Shown: positions 51,680 to 60,957 of the stretch, one piece after another | Layout: the number at the start of each line of letters is the position of its first letter | Position numbering within the stretch: position 1 is the stretch's first letter | Origin: Streptomyces sp. NL15-2K | GTDB lineage: Bacteria; Actinomycetota; Actinomycetes; Streptomycetales; Streptomycetaceae | Assembly: GCF_030551255.1 (NCBI RefSeq) | Contig: NZ_CP130630.1 | Span: forward strand, 3,701,501 to 3,765,500 | Direction: 5' to 3' | DNA: 64,000 bases | Program-made: the position numbers and the translations under genes | Notes under the pieces: model-generated | The model's input: the letters and a program-made list of their open reading frames with translations, nothing else | What the model was told of the DNA's origin: nothing | The model's database searches: none

Positions 51680-54300
51680 ATGAGCTCCGGGTCCTGGTAG
51701 GCCGAGCCGTGGTGGGCGACCTTGAGTACGTCCATCCCGCCCAGCCGCGCCCCGGCCGGTGATCTCAGCAGCGCCTGCTGCGCCGGGGGTTCGAGGTCCC
51801 CGAGCAGCAGGAACCGCAGCCCGGCCGACCGCACCAGCAGCGCCACACTGGCGTCGTTCGGCCCCTCGGGCTCCGGTGCCGGTGCGGGCGGCGGCCACAG
51901 CACCTCCCAGGACAGCGCTCCGGTACGCCGCTGCGCCCCGGCGACGGCACGCGTCACCGGAATCCGCCGGGCCGCCGCCTGCCTCCGTACGAACCCGGCC
52001 TGGTCCGCGGGCTCTTCGTGGCCCGTCGTCTCGATGGCGGCCACCGAGCGCCCCCGCAGCACTCCGGGCAGCCCCGCCACATGGTCGGCGTGGAAGTGGG
52101 TCAGCACGACCAGCGGGATCCTGGTGATGCCGAGCGTGCGCAGGCAGTGGTCGACGAGCGCCGGGTCGGGCCCCGCGTCCACGACCACGCCCGTGCCCTC
52201 GCCCGCCGCGAGCACCGTCGCGTCGCCCTGGCCCACGTCGCACATCGCCATCCGCCAGCCCGGCGGCGGCCAGCCCGTGATCACCCTGGTCAGCGGTGGC
52301 GGCTGCACCACCGCCAGCAGCACCAGCAGCCCGCAGGCACCACACAGCCAGGGGTGTCTCAGCAGCCGTCGGCCGACGAGCAGGACGACCACCGTGACCA
52401 GGCAGAGCAGTCCCGCCCCGGCCCAGGTGTCCGGCCAGTCCACTCCCGCGCCGGGCAACGCCGCCCCGGTACGGGCGATCCCGGCGATCCACTCCGCGGG
52501 CCAAGCCGCGCACCAGGCCAGCGCTTCGGCCACCGGCATCGCCACCGGCGCCGTCGCCAGCGCCGCGAAGCCCAGCACCGTGGCCGGAGCGACCGCGAAC
52601 TCCGCGAGGAGGTTGCACGGCACCGCCACCAGGCTCACCCGCGCCGACAGCACCGCGACGACCGGCGCGCACAGGGCCTGCGCGGCAGCGGCGGCGGCCA
52701 GCGCCTCGGCCAGGCGCGGCGGCACCCGGCGCCGGCGCAGCGCGATGCTCCAGCGCGGCGCGAGGGTGAGCAGGGCGCCGGTGGCCAGCACGGACAGCAG
52801 GAAGCCGTAGCTCCTGGCCAGCCACGGATCGTAGAGCACCAGCAGCAGTACGGCCGTCGCCAGCGCCGGGATCAGCGATCTGCGGCGTCCGGTCGCGAGT
52901 GCGAGCAGCGCGACGGCTCCGCAGGCCGCGGCCCGCAGCACACTCGGGTCCGGTCTGCACACGACGACGAAGGCGAGCGTGAGTCCGCCGCCCAACAGCG
53001 CGGTCGTCCTCAGCGAGATACCGAGGCGGGGCGCGAGTCCGCGGCGCTCGGCGAGCTGGGCCAGGCCTGGCGGTCCGATGAGCAGAGCCAGGATGATCGT
53101 GAGGTTGCTCCCGGACACGGCGAGGGTGTGCGCGAGGTCGGTCTCCTTGAAAGCCTCGTCCAGTTCCGGGGTGATCCGTGCGGTGTCCCCCACGACCAGG
53201 CCGGGCAGCAGCGCCCGGGCGTCCTCCGACAGCCCGTCCGTGGCCTCCCTCAGCCCGGCGCGCAGTCGGCCCGCCAGCCGCTGCGGTGCCGACGGCTCCG
53301 CCACGACCTCCGGCGCCGCCCGGCCCCGTACGCGCAGCACGGCCGCGAACCGGTCGCCGCCCGTCATCGCGGGCGCCGACCGCGCGGTGACGCGCAGCCG
53401 CGTGGACGGCAGCAGCCCCAGCCACGGCGAACGGCCCGGCCCTTCGGTGACGGGCCGTGAGCCACCCGACGCACCGCCACCCGACGCACCGCCACCTGAC
53501 ACCCCGCCGCCCGACGCACCGCCGCCTGACGCACCGCCACCCGACGCACCGCCACCCGACGCACCGCCACCCGACGCACCGCCACCTGACACCCCGCCCC
53601 CCGACGCACCGCCGTCAGACACCCCGCCACCCGGCCCACCGCTGCCCAAGGCCCCGCCACCCGAAGCCCCGTCGACCGGTCGCCCAGCCCTCGAACCCGC
53701 GTCGACGATCAGCAGCACCGGCGCCCGTGTCGCCACCGCCGTCCCGTCCGCCGACTCGACGCGGCGTACGTCGGCGTTGATCAGCACGGAGGCCGGGGCC
53801 ACGTGATTCCCGCTGATCCGGGGCCGGGTGAGCCGGGGATCGGAGGTCACCTCGACCTCGGCCGTCACGGTGGCGTACTGCCGTGCCAGTGCCGGTACCG
53901 GCCCGCGCCGCAGATCGGCCCCGTGGAGCCCGGCGGACACGGCGGCGGCCGCGACACAGAGCAGCACGGCCGCGACCGACGCCCGCGCCCAGGTGGCCCG
54001 CGTGGGTCGGGCACGCGCCGAGACGGCCGGCGCGGATCGGACACGCGAGGCCATGAGGAGCACACAGGCCGTGGCAAGGCACAGGGCCGCGATGCCGGTG
54101 ACCCACTCCGACGGGGCGTCCAGCGTCACCGCGGCCGTCGCCCAGGCCGCGAGCGCGGGTGGTACGAGTCGTAGATCCGTCGGTCCTTCCTGTCGGGGGT
54201 GGGAGGCCCCGAGCCGTTTCCCGGAAGCGGCGTGGACGGCGGGGCGCGGGCGCGGGCCGGGGGCGTCGTGCTCGGGCGGCACGTCGGGGCTGTGCCTCAT
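51472..54300 (-). CDS. comEC: ComEC/Rec2 DNA-transport protein
   Basis: A 942-residue membrane protein. The N-terminus has two hydrophobic segments and an OB-like region, followed by a Gly/Ser/Ala-rich insertion encoded by 15-bp repeats. The competence domain comes next (many TM helices; LLPGLVVGDTARITPELDEAF, LAVSGSNLTIILAL), then a C-terminal metallo-beta-lactamase domain (MCDVGQGDATVL, VVLTHFHADHVAGLPG, VAHHGSAYQDPEL). ComEC forms the channel for single-stranded DNA uptake. In Streptomyces the role is unproven. ATG overlaps the comEA stop (ATGA). Confidence 0.93.
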   Translation of the reverse strand: MRHSPDVPPEHDAPGPRPRPAVHAASGKRLGASHPRQEGPTDLRLVPPALAAWATAAVTLDAPSEWVTGIAALCLATACVLLMASRVRSAPAVSARARPTRATWARASVAAVLLCVAAAAVSAGLHGADLRRGPVPALARQYATVTAEVEVTSDPRLTRPRISGNHVAPASVLINADVRRVESADGTAVATRAPVLLIVDAGSRAGRPVDGASGGGALGSGGPGGGVSDGGASGGGVSGGGASGGGASGGGASGGGASGGGASGGGVSGGGASGGGASGGSRPVTEGPGRSPWLGLLPSTRLRVTARSAPAMTGGDRFAAVLRVRGRAAPEVVAEPSAPQRLAGRLRAGLREATDGLSEDARALLPGLVVGDTARITPELDEAFKETDLAHTLAVSGSNLTIILALLIGPPGLAQLAERRGLAPRLGISLRTTALLGGGLTLAFVVVCRPDPSVLRAAACGAVALLALATGRRRSLIPALATAVLLLVLYDPWLARSYGFLLSVLATGALLTLAPRWSIALRRRRVPPRLAEALAAAAAAQALCAPVVAVLSARVSLVAVPCNLLAEFAVAPATVLGFAALATAPVAMPVAEALAWCAAWPAEWIAGIARTGAALPGAGVDWPDTWAGAGLLCLVTVVVLLVGRRLLRHPWLCGACGLLVLLAVVQPPPLTRVITGWPPPGWRMAMCDVGQGDATVLAAGEGTGVVVDAGPDPALVDHCLRTLGITRIPLVVLTHFHADHVAGLPGVLRGRSVAAIETTGHEEPADQAGFVRRQAAARRIPVTRAVAGAQRRTGALSWEVLWPPPAPAPEPEGPNDASVALLVRSAGLRFLLLGDLEPPAQQALLRSPAGARLGGMDVLKVAHHGSAYQDPELIRRVAPRLALISCGADNPYGHPAPSTVAALRAGGAAVLRTDRDGALAVAGTGGGLGDGPGGGELRVGRD
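53462..53671. repeat. 15-bp minisatellite in comEC (14 units)
   Basis: Fourteen units of 15 bp, consensus CCACCCGACGCACCG on the plus strand, encode GGASG-type pentapeptides in ComEC. Units 1-2 and 6-8 are identical; others vary by one to a few bases, and the last three are diverged. Unit size is a multiple of three, so length changes keep the frame. Confidence 0.88.
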
Positions 54301-55643
54301 GGCCGTACGAGATTCCGCAGGTCCGCGAAGCGGCGTTCGCCGATGCCGTTGACCTCGCGCAGCTCGTCCACCGAACGGAAACCGCCGTGCTGTGTGCGGT
54401 AGTCGATGATGTGCTGGGCCAGCACGGGGCCGACGCCCGGCAGCGTGTCGAGCTGGTCCACGGTGGCCGTGTTGAGGGAGACGGGGCCCGCCGGTGCCGC
54501 CCCCGCCGCCGAACCGGCGGGACCGCCGACGACCGTGCCACCCGAGCCGCCCCCTGGAGCAGCGGCCGGAGTACCGACGATCACCTGTTCCCCGTCCACG
54601 AGGAAGCGCGCCCGGTTCAGGCCGTCGGTGTTCGCACCGGGTCGCACTCCGCCGGCCGCGCGCAACGCGTCCGCGACACGCGAACCGGCCGGAAGCCGGT
54701 GGATGCCGGGATCGCGGACCTTGCCACCGATGTCCACGACGATCTCGGCCCCTGCCCCGCCCACGGTGTTCGGCGCACCGGCCGAGGAAGCCGGCTCCGT
54801 GTGCTCGCTGTGCTGCCCCTCCGCGTAGGGGGCGGCCGCGCGCACCACCTCGGGCGCTCGCACGGATTCGGTCCGCCCGGTCCAGAAGTGCTGCACGGCG
54901 AAGCCCGCGGCGACGACGAGCAGCACGGTGAGTGCGAGCACGCTCCGCCGCTCCAGACCACACCTCGCCTGCAGCCACACGGGCATCCGCTCCCGCAGGG
55001 CAAGTCCGACCCGCGCCCGACGACCGCCTGCTGCGGGGCCGGCCCCGGCGGCCGGGCCGACGTCCTGGTCCTGCGAGCCTGCGAAAGCTGCTCCAGCCAG
55101 GTGGTCAGGTGGATCCGCCCACCGCCGGGACCTGGGGTCAGGCGGATCCGCCGTCCCCTCAGCCACGTGGCCGGGCGAAGCGGTCACCCCCACAGCCATG
55201 CCGGCCGGCCGGACCTCCCGACCGACCGGGTCCACGGCGATGTCAGCATGCGGAGCCTCCCGACCCACGGAGATGTCAGCATGCGCAGCCCCCCGGCCCA
55301 CGGCCACATCAACCTGCGGACCCTCCATCCCGACGGCCGGCTCGGCGCGCCGGTCCTCCGAGCCCGCAACCACGTCGGTCGGCGGCCCCTCCCATCTCAC
55401 GGCCGAGTCGGCCGCCGGCGGCCCCACCCCCGACTCCCGCCACTGCCCCGCACGTTCGGCGAAGAGTTCCTCCGCCCGGCGGCGGAGTTCGGCCGCCGAA
55501 GCGTGCCGGTGTCGTGTCCGGCCGCGGGAGGGCGGGCGGCGATGACGGGCGCGGCCGTCGGAGGCAGGGGCGCGCCCCGGGCCACTGGTTGCGTTCGCTG
55601 TGCGTGAGCGTGATCGAAGTGCCATGCGCCGAGGATCCGGCAC
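54297..55643 (-). CDS. comEA: ComEA-type helix-hairpin-helix DNA-binding protein
   Basis: A 448-residue protein. The first 210 residues are a long Arg/Pro/Ala-rich cytoplasmic stretch with PHADIAV-type repeats. A membrane segment (SVLALTVLLVVAAGFAVQHFW) follows, then an SLBB-like domain (IVVDIGGKVRDPGIHRLPAGSRV) and C-terminal paired HhH motifs (LNTATVDQLDTLPGVGPVLA, VNGIGERRFADLRNL) that bind DNA. GTG at 55643 has GGAAGGG 5 nt upstream; an ATG six codons on is the alternative. It is coupled to comEC by ATGA. Confidence 0.92.
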   Translation of the reverse strand: MPDPRRMALRSRSRTANATSGPGRAPASDGRARHRRPPSRGRTRHRHASAAELRRRAEELFAERAGQWRESGVGPPAADSAVRWEGPPTDVVAGSEDRRAEPAVGMEGPQVDVAVGRGAAHADISVGREAPHADIAVDPVGREVRPAGMAVGVTASPGHVAEGTADPPDPRSRRWADPPDHLAGAAFAGSQDQDVGPAAGAGPAAGGRRARVGLALRERMPVWLQARCGLERRSVLALTVLLVVAAGFAVQHFWTGRTESVRAPEVVRAAAPYAEGQHSEHTEPASSAGAPNTVGGAGAEIVVDIGGKVRDPGIHRLPAGSRVADALRAAGGVRPGANTDGLNRARFLVDGEQVIVGTPAAAPGGGSGGTVVGGPAGSAAGAAPAGPVSLNTATVDQLDTLPGVGPVLAQHIIDYRTQHGGFRSVDELREVNGIGERRFADLRNLVRP

Positions 55644-55753
55644 ATCGGCCCTTCCGCGATGATCTTGGTCAATTCCCGTGGATTACCGCCCGGTTGTGGA
55701 CAACTCCGTCACCCACACGGGTGGTCGAGCCGAAGCCCCTTCGCCCACCGCGC

Positions 55754-55821
55754 CCCCGATCTCACCGCATCCCCGATCTCACCGCATCCCCGATCTCACT
55801 GCGCCCCCGATGTCACCGCGC
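55754..55821. repeat. Four tandem 17-bp units beside the DegV stop
   Basis: Units starting at 55754, 55771, 55788 and 55805 follow the consensus CCCCGATCTCACCGCAT. The first two are identical and the last overlaps the DegV stop region (55813-55815). No coding role is evident. Confidence 0.8.
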
Positions 55822-56658
55822 CGAGACCACAACTCCCAGCAACCCGGGCCCCGTGTGCGCCCCGATCACCGCCCCGACCTCGCTCACATGCAGCTCGGCC
55901 AGCCCCGGCACCCGCGTCCGTAGCCGCTCCGCCAGGGCCGAAGCCCGGTCGGGCGCGGCGAGGTGGTGGACGGCGATGTCGACCTGCGCGCCGCCGGCCC
56001 GGTCGACCGCGATCTCCTCGAGCCGGGCGATGGCCTTGGACGCCGTACGCACCTTCTCCAGCGGTTCGATACGACCGCCTTCGAGCTGGAGCAACGGCTT
56101 CACCGCGAGCGCGGAGCCGAACAGCGCCTGCGCGGCGCCGATCCGGCCCCCGCGGCGCAGATAGTCGAGGGTGTCGACGTAGAAGTAGGCGGACGTGCCC
56201 GCAGCACGCTTGTCCGCGGCCGTGACGGCCTCGTCCACCGTGCCGCCCGTCTCCGCCGCCTCGGCCGCCGCGACCGCGCAGAACCCGAGGGCCATCGCGA
56301 CCATCCCGGTGTCCACCACCCGCACCGGCACCGGTGCCTCGCGCGCCGCCACCACCGCCGCGTCGTGCGTTCCGGACAGTTCGGCGGACAGGTGCAGGGA
56401 GACGATGCCGGAGGCGCCGGACTCGGCGACCTTGCGGTAGGTCTCCGCGAACACCTGGGGGCTGGGGCGCGAGGTGGTGACGGGGCGTCGCTTCTGCAAC
56501 GCCTGGGCCAGGGAACGGGTGGAGATCTCGGTGCCCTCGTCCAGCGCCCGGTCGCCAAGGACCACGGTCAGCGGCACCGATGTGATGCCGTGGCGCTCCA
56601 TCGTCCGTAGCGGCAGGTAGGCCGTTGAATCGGTGACGATCGCGACATGGCGGGACAT
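55813..56658 (-). CDS. DegV family fatty acid-binding protein
   Basis: A 281-residue DegV protein: VTDSTAYLPLRTMERHGITSVPLTVVLG at the N-terminus, TSRPSPQVFAETY with the conserved Thr-Ser, LSAELSGTHDAA, and the C-terminal GAVIGAHTGPGLLGV. The Staphylococcus FakB proteins of this fold present fatty acids to the kinase FakA; a similar lipid role is plausible. It lies downstream of a membrane coiled-coil gene with a 71-bp gap. Confidence 0.92.
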   Translation of the reverse strand: MSRHVAIVTDSTAYLPLRTMERHGITSVPLTVVLGDRALDEGTEISTRSLAQALQKRRPVTTSRPSPQVFAETYRKVAESGASGIVSLHLSAELSGTHDAAVVAAREAPVPVRVVDTGMVAMALGFCAVAAAEAAETGGTVDEAVTAADKRAAGTSAYFYVDTLDYLRRGGRIGAAQALFGSALAVKPLLQLEGGRIEPLEKVRTASKAIARLEEIAVDRAGGAQVDIAVHHLAAPDRASALAERLRTRVPGLAELHVSEVGAVIGAHTGPGLLGVVVSAR

Positions 56659-56729
56659 GAGCTGGAGGTTACCTGGCGTAGCGGCCCTACGGCAGCCCGG
56701 CCCCTCTCATCTGAGCGGCCGTGTCCGGA

Positions 56730-57491
56730 TCAAGTCGTGCTCTCGGGACGGGTCTTCTTCTGCCAGGGATAGGCGGGCCGCCGGCTCGGCGGGGTGATCG
56801 CGGGCCGCGCCGGCTCCTCGGCCGTGTCGGCCCGAGATGTCTCTGGCCAGGCCTGCTGTGAAGTCGCGCCCTCGGCCGCTGGGGCCTGAGGCCACGGCGG
56901 CGGTGTGGCGGACGTCGGCTCCGACATCGGCTCCGACATCGGCTCTGCCGTCGTCCAGTGCCGCAGCGCACCGGCCTCCACGTCGATCTGCGCGCTCAGC
57001 GAGTCCAGGTCGTCGTCGGCGAAACGGCGGGCCCGGTCGCGGGCCGCCCAGCGCAGCGAGTCCGCCGACTGAGTGATGCGCTCGGTGCGCTCGCGCAACG
57101 AGGGCAACCGCTCGGCGAGCGTGGCCCGGTCGGGCTCGGACTCCAGGCGCCTGAGTTCGGCGTCCAGTTCGTGTCCGTGCGCGCTGAGGCGCTCGAAGAG
57201 GCCGAGGGACTCCTTGAGGGACTCGTCCTCGCCCACGCCCGCGTGCAGCGCGTCCTGGGTGGCGCGCATCGACGTGCGCAGCTTCAGCCGCAGCTGGGCG
57301 ATCTCGCCCGCCGGGCCCAGCTGGGCGAAGGACTTTGCGCGCAACGTGTGGTCCTCGACAGTGCGGCGGGCCTGGGTGATGGTGCGGTCCACACCGCGCT
57401 TGGCGGCGCCGACCGCTTTCACCGTGGCATAGGCACCGAGCACCACGAAGAGCACGAAAAGCAGGGCGAATACTGCGATCACTGCTTCCAC
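56730..57491 (-). CDS. Membrane-anchored coiled-coil protein, conserved in Streptomyces
   Basis: A 253-residue protein with a single N-terminal membrane helix (VIAVFALLFVLFVVLGAYATV) followed by a long charged helix (LRLKLRTSMRATQDALHAG, LFERLSAHGHELDAELRRLE) and a Pro/Ser-rich C-terminus with a MSEPMSEPTS repeat. GTG at 57491 has GGAGGAG 6 nt upstream and gives MEAVIAVF; the frame opens 9 codons earlier with GTG at 57518 but that codon precedes the ribosome site. Function unknown. Confidence 0.75.
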   Translation of the reverse strand: MEAVIAVFALLFVLFVVLGAYATVKAVGAAKRGVDRTITQARRTVEDHTLRAKSFAQLGPAGEIAQLRLKLRTSMRATQDALHAGVGEDESLKESLGLFERLSAHGHELDAELRRLESEPDRATLAERLPSLRERTERITQSADSLRWAARDRARRFADDDLDSLSAQIDVEAGALRHWTTAEPMSEPMSEPTSATPPPWPQAPAAEGATSQQAWPETSRADTAEEPARPAITPPSRRPAYPWQKKTRPESTT

Positions 57492-57631
57492 CAGCTCCTC
57501 CTCCGACGGTCGCGGCACGCACCGCGTCGCTCTTCAACGGTAAACGCAACGGGCAGGTCCGGAGTTCCAGAAGAACCCCGAACCTGCCCGTAGGGGACCA
57601 CCCCGAGACTCACGCCCGGGCACACAAGCGA

Positions 57632-60508
57632 TCACGCCGGAACGATGTTCACCAGCTTCGGCGCCCGCACGATCACCTTGCGGATGCCCGCGCCGTCCAG
57701 CGCCGCCACGACCTTCTCGTCGGCCAGGGCGACCTTCTCCAGCTCGTCCTCGGAGATGGACGGGGAGACCTCCAGGCGGGCCTTGACCTTGCCCTTGACC
57801 TGGACCACGCAGGTGACGGTCTCGTCCACGACGTACGCCGGGTCGGCCACGGGAAAGTCCTGGTGCACCACCGAGTCGGTGTGCCCCAGCTTGCGCCACA
57901 GCTCCTCGGCGATGTGCGGGGCCAGCGGCGCGACCAGCAGCACCAGCGACTCCGCGACGGACCGCGACAACGGGCCGCCCGCCTTGGTCAGGTGGTTGTT
58001 CAGCTCGGTGACCTTGGCGATGGCGGTGTTGAACCGCAGGCCCTCCAGGTCCTGGCGCACACCGTCGATCGCCTTGTGCAGGGCGCGCAGCGTGTGCTCG
58101 TCGGGCTCGGTGTCGACCACCGTCAGCGCGCCGGTCGCCTCGTCCACGACGTTGCGCCACAGCCGCTGCAGCAGCCGGAACTGGCCCACCACCGCGCGCG
58201 TGTCCCACGGTCGCGACACGTCCAGCGGGCCCATCGCCATCTCGTACAGGCGCAGCGTGTCCGCCCCGTACTCGTCGCAGATCTCGTCCGGAGTGACCGC
58301 GTTCTTCAGGGACTTGCCCATCTTGCCCAGCAGTCGGGAGACCTTCTCGCCCTGGTAGTAGTAGGCGCCGTCGCGCTCCTCCACCTCGGCGGCCGGCACC
58401 GCGATGCCCCGGCTGTCGCGGTAGACGTAGGCCTGGATCATGCCCTGGTTGAACAGCTTGTGGAACGGCTCGGCCGAGGAGACGTGCCCCAGGTCGTACA
58501 GCACCTTGGACCAGAAGCGCGCGTACAGCAGGTGCAGTACGGCGTGTTCGGCGCCGCCGACGTACAGGTCGACGCCACCGTGCGGCTGCCCCTCGCGCGG
58601 GCCCATCCAGTACCGCTCGACCTCCGGGTCGACCAGCTTGTCGCTGTTGTGCGGGTCCAGGTAGCGCAGCTCGTACCAGCAGGAACCGGCCCAGTTGGGC
58701 ATGGTGTTGGTCTCGCGGCGGTACTGGCGCGGGCCGCGGCCGTCACCCAGGTCCAGCGTGACGTTGACCCACTCCTCGTTGCGCGACAGCGGGGTCTCGG
58801 GCTGGGTGTCGGCGTCGTCCGGGTCGAAGGTGCGGGGCGAGTAGTCCTCGACCTCCGGCAGCTCCAGCGGCAGCATCGACTCGGGCAGGGCGTGGGCGGT
58901 GCCGTCCTCGTCGTAGACGATCGGGAAGGGCTCGCCCCAGTAGCGCTGGCGGCTGAACAGCCAGTCGCGCAGGCGGAAGTTGACGGTGCCCTCGCCGATG
59001 CCCTTGCGCTCCAGCCACTCGGTGATGCGCGCCTTGGCGTCGGCGACGCCCAGGCCGTCCAGGGAGACATCGGCACCGGAGGAGTTCACGATCTTCGCGT
59101 CGTACGACACGAAGGCGTCGTCCCACGTCGAGGGGTCCGTGCCCCGGTCGTCGGTGGGCTGGACGACGCAGCGGATCGGCAGCTCGAAGGCGCGCGCGAA
59201 GGCGAAGTCGCGCGTGTCGTGGGCCGGAACGGCCATGATCGCGCCGGTGCCGTAGCCCATCAGGACGTAGTCGGCGATGAAGACCGGGACCTTCTCGCCG
59301 TTGACCGGGTTGGTCGCGTACGCGCCCGTGAAGACGCCGGTCTTGTCCTTGGCCTCGGCCTGCCGCTCGACGTCGGACTTGGAAGCGGCCTGCGCGCGGT
59401 ACGCGGCGACGGCCTCGGACGGGCTCGCGTGGCCGCCGGTCCACACTTCGTGCGTGCCCTCGGGCCAGGCGGCCGGGGTGAACTTCTCGACCAGCGGGTG
59501 CTCGGGCGCCAGCACCATGTAGGTCGCGCCGAACAGGGTGTCCTGGCGCGTGGTGAAGACCGTGATGTGCTCGCCGTCTACGGGGAAGTCGACGCGGGCG
59601 CCCTCGGAGCGGCCGATCCAGTTGCGCTGCTGCAGCTTGATGGCCTCGGGCCAGTCCAGCGCCTCCAGGTCGTCAAGGAGCCGGTCGGCATAAGAGGTAA
59701 TCCGCATGTTCCACTGGCGCAGCTTGGCCTTGAAGACCGGGAAGTTGCCGCGCTCGGAGCGGCCGTCGGCGGTGACCTCCTCGTTGGCCAGCACGGTGCC
59801 CAGGCCGGGGCACCAGTTGACCGGCGCGTCGGAGGCGTAGGCCAGGCGGTACTCGCCCAGGACGTCGGCGCGCTCGGCGGCGCTCAGCGCGCTCCAGGTG
59901 CGCCCGCCGGGCACCGCGCGCTCACCGGACTCGAACCGGTCGATCAGCTCGGAGACCGGGCGGGCCTTCTTCGCCTCGTCGTCGTACCAGGAGTTGAAGA
60001 TCTGCAGGAAGATCCACTGGGTCCACTTGTAGTAGTCCGGGTCGATGGTGGCGAACGACCGGCGCTTGTCGTGGCCCAGGCCCAGCCGGCGCAGCTGGAC
60101 CTTCATGTTCTCGATGTTGGCCTCGGTGGACACGCGCGGGTGCGTGCCGGTCTGCACGGCGTACTGCTCGGCGGGCAGGCCGAAGGCGTCGAAGCCCAGC
60201 GTGTGCAGGACGTTGTGGCCGGTCATGCGCTGGAACCGGGCGAAGACATCGGTGGCGATGTAGCCCAGGGGGTGACCGACGTGCAGGCCCGCACCCGAGG
60301 GGTACGGGAACATGTCCATGACGAACTTCTTGGGCCTGGCGGCCAGCTCTGCGTCCCCGGCCAGGTCGCCGTTCGGGTTCGGCGCCGCGTAGGTGCCCTC
60401 GGCGTCCCAGAAGTCCTGCCAGCGTGCCTCGATGTCGGCTGCCATGGCGGCCGTGTAGCGGTGCGGCGCGGCCACCTCGGCGGCGGCAGCGGGGTTCGTC
60501 TCGCTCAT
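57632..60508 (-). CDS. leuS: Leucyl-tRNA synthetase
   Basis: A 958-residue class Ia synthetase charging tRNA-Leu. [16 protein letters not shown] is the HIGH motif and [10 protein letters not shown] the KMSKS loop. A large CP1 editing domain with the Thr-rich [13 protein letters not shown] and [10 protein letters not shown] segments lies between. ATG at 60508 ([11 protein letters not shown]) follows GAGG. The 165 bp upstream encode a leucine leader peptide and terminator, so expression should respond to Leu-tRNA charging. Confidence 0.97.
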   Translation of the reverse strand: MSETNPAAAAEVAAPHRYTAAMAADIEARWQDFWDAEGTYAAPNPNGDLAGDAELAARPKKFVMDMFPYPSGAGLHVGHPLGYIATDVFARFQRMTGHNVLHTLGFDAFGLPAEQYAVQTGTHPRVSTEANIENMKVQLRRLGLGHDKRRSFATIDPDYYKWTQWIFLQIFNSWYDDEAKKARPVSELIDRFESGERAVPGGRTWSALSAAERADVLGEYRLAYASDAPVNWCPGLGTVLANEEVTADGRSERGNFPVFKAKLRQWNMRITSYADRLLDDLEALDWPEAIKLQQRNWIGRSEGARVDFPVDGEHITVFTTRQDTLFGATYMVLAPEHPLVEKFTPAAWPEGTHEVWTGGHASPSEAVAAYRAQAASKSDVERQAEAKDKTGVFTGAYATNPVNGEKVPVFIADYVLMGYGTGAIMAVPAHDTRDFAFARAFELPIRCVVQPTDDRGTDPSTWDDAFVSYDAKIVNSSGADVSLDGLGVADAKARITEWLERKGIGEGTVNFRLRDWLFSRQRYWGEPFPIVYDEDGTAHALPESMLPLELPEVEDYSPRTFDPDDADTQPETPLSRNEEWVNVTLDLGDGRGPRQYRRETNTMPNWAGSCWYELRYLDPHNSDKLVDPEVERYWMGPREGQPHGGVDLYVGGAEHAVLHLLYARFWSKVLYDLGHVSSAEPFHKLFNQGMIQAYVYRDSRGIAVPAAEVEERDGAYYYQGEKVSRLLGKMGKSLKNAVTPDEICDEYGADTLRLYEMAMGPLDVSRPWDTRAVVGQFRLLQRLWRNVVDEATGALTVVDTEPDEHTLRALHKAIDGVRQDLEGLRFNTAIAKVTELNNHLTKAGGPLSRSVAESLVLLVAPLAPHIAEELWRKLGHTDSVVHQDFPVADPAYVVDETVTCVVQVKGKVKARLEVSPSISEDELEKVALADEKVVAALDGAGIRKVIVRAPKLVNIVPA

Positions 60509-60564
60509 GATCCTCAAAGCTCCATCGATCGTCTCTGCCGGCGGCTGTGACGTTGCGGGAAACG

Positions 60565-60634
60565 AAAAATCCCCTCGCACAGGAGGGGACGCCGCGCCGA
60601 TTCCGACCACGGTCTCACCGATGGTCGGGACTGA
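60565..60634 (-). terminator. leuS attenuator: alternative hairpins and terminator
   Basis: On the minus strand, in order: GCCGCGC overlapping the leader peptide end (60638-60644), a CCGACCA/TGGTCGG stem (60622-60628 with 60603-60609), GCGCGGC (60591-60597) complementary to the first segment, and a terminator TCCCCTC-N6-GAGGGGA (60583-60589 with 60570-60576) followed by TTTTT. A ribosome paused at the Leu codons would change which stems form. This is ribosome-mediated attenuation by layout. Confidence 0.75.
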
Positions 60635-60673
60635 TCAGCGCGGCCCGCTAAGCAGAAGGCGTACGGCACGCAT
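60635..60673 (-). CDS. leuS leader peptide with three consecutive Leu codons
   Basis: A 12-codon ORF, MRAVRLLLSGPR, with Leu codons CTT-CTG-CTT in a row. It ends 46 bp before the terminator stem. No ribosome binding site is visible; TACCCT lies 6 nt upstream of the ATG where a -10 box of a leaderless transcript would be. Its position and Leu run fit a control peptide for leuS attenuation. Confidence 0.7.
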   Translation of the reverse strand: MRAVRLLLSGPR

Positions 60674-60804
60674 GGCGTTAGGGTACCGCAGCCGTTGAGC
60701 AGGACGCGACGCGCTTACGTATGCCTTATGGGCACCGGGTGCCGCCCTGACCGACCCGACCGAGCGCACCGACCGCATCCGACAAAAGCTGAACCAAGGT
60801 CAAA

Positions 60805-60821
60805 TGTTACTTCGCGTAACA
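60805..60821. promoter_or_regulatory. Palindrome upstream of the ferric-reductase-like gene
   Basis: TGTTACTTCGCGTAACA has perfect 6-bp arms around a 5-bp spacer. It sits in a 284-bp region between the leuS leader and the haem-protein gene that is clearly more A/T-rich than its surroundings, about 135 bp upstream of that start. It has the form of an operator; the cognate regulator is unknown. Confidence 0.45.
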
Positions 60822-60957
60822 GCCACTAAGGGACATCACAACGGCCCCATTGTCCTTTGATAACAACGCAATAACTCAAACCTCGTACCCATCGGTATGG
60901 AGCCACTTAGAGTGCGGCAGCGGGACCGCTTTCCCGAAACTGCTCGGAGTTGCCCCC

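Noticed and set aside
53462..53671. CRISPR-like array in comEC
   Set aside because: Repeats are 15 bp, contiguous without spacers and in frame within comEC, so it is a coding minisatellite.
57863..60550. 895-residue plus-strand open frame over leuS
   Set aside because: It is a high-GC shadow of leuS with no motifs; leuS is intact on the other strand.
60509..60720. T-box riboswitch upstream of leuS
   Set aside because: No T-box bulge sequence or long stem I is present; the leader peptide with Leu codons and short alternative stems explains the region better.
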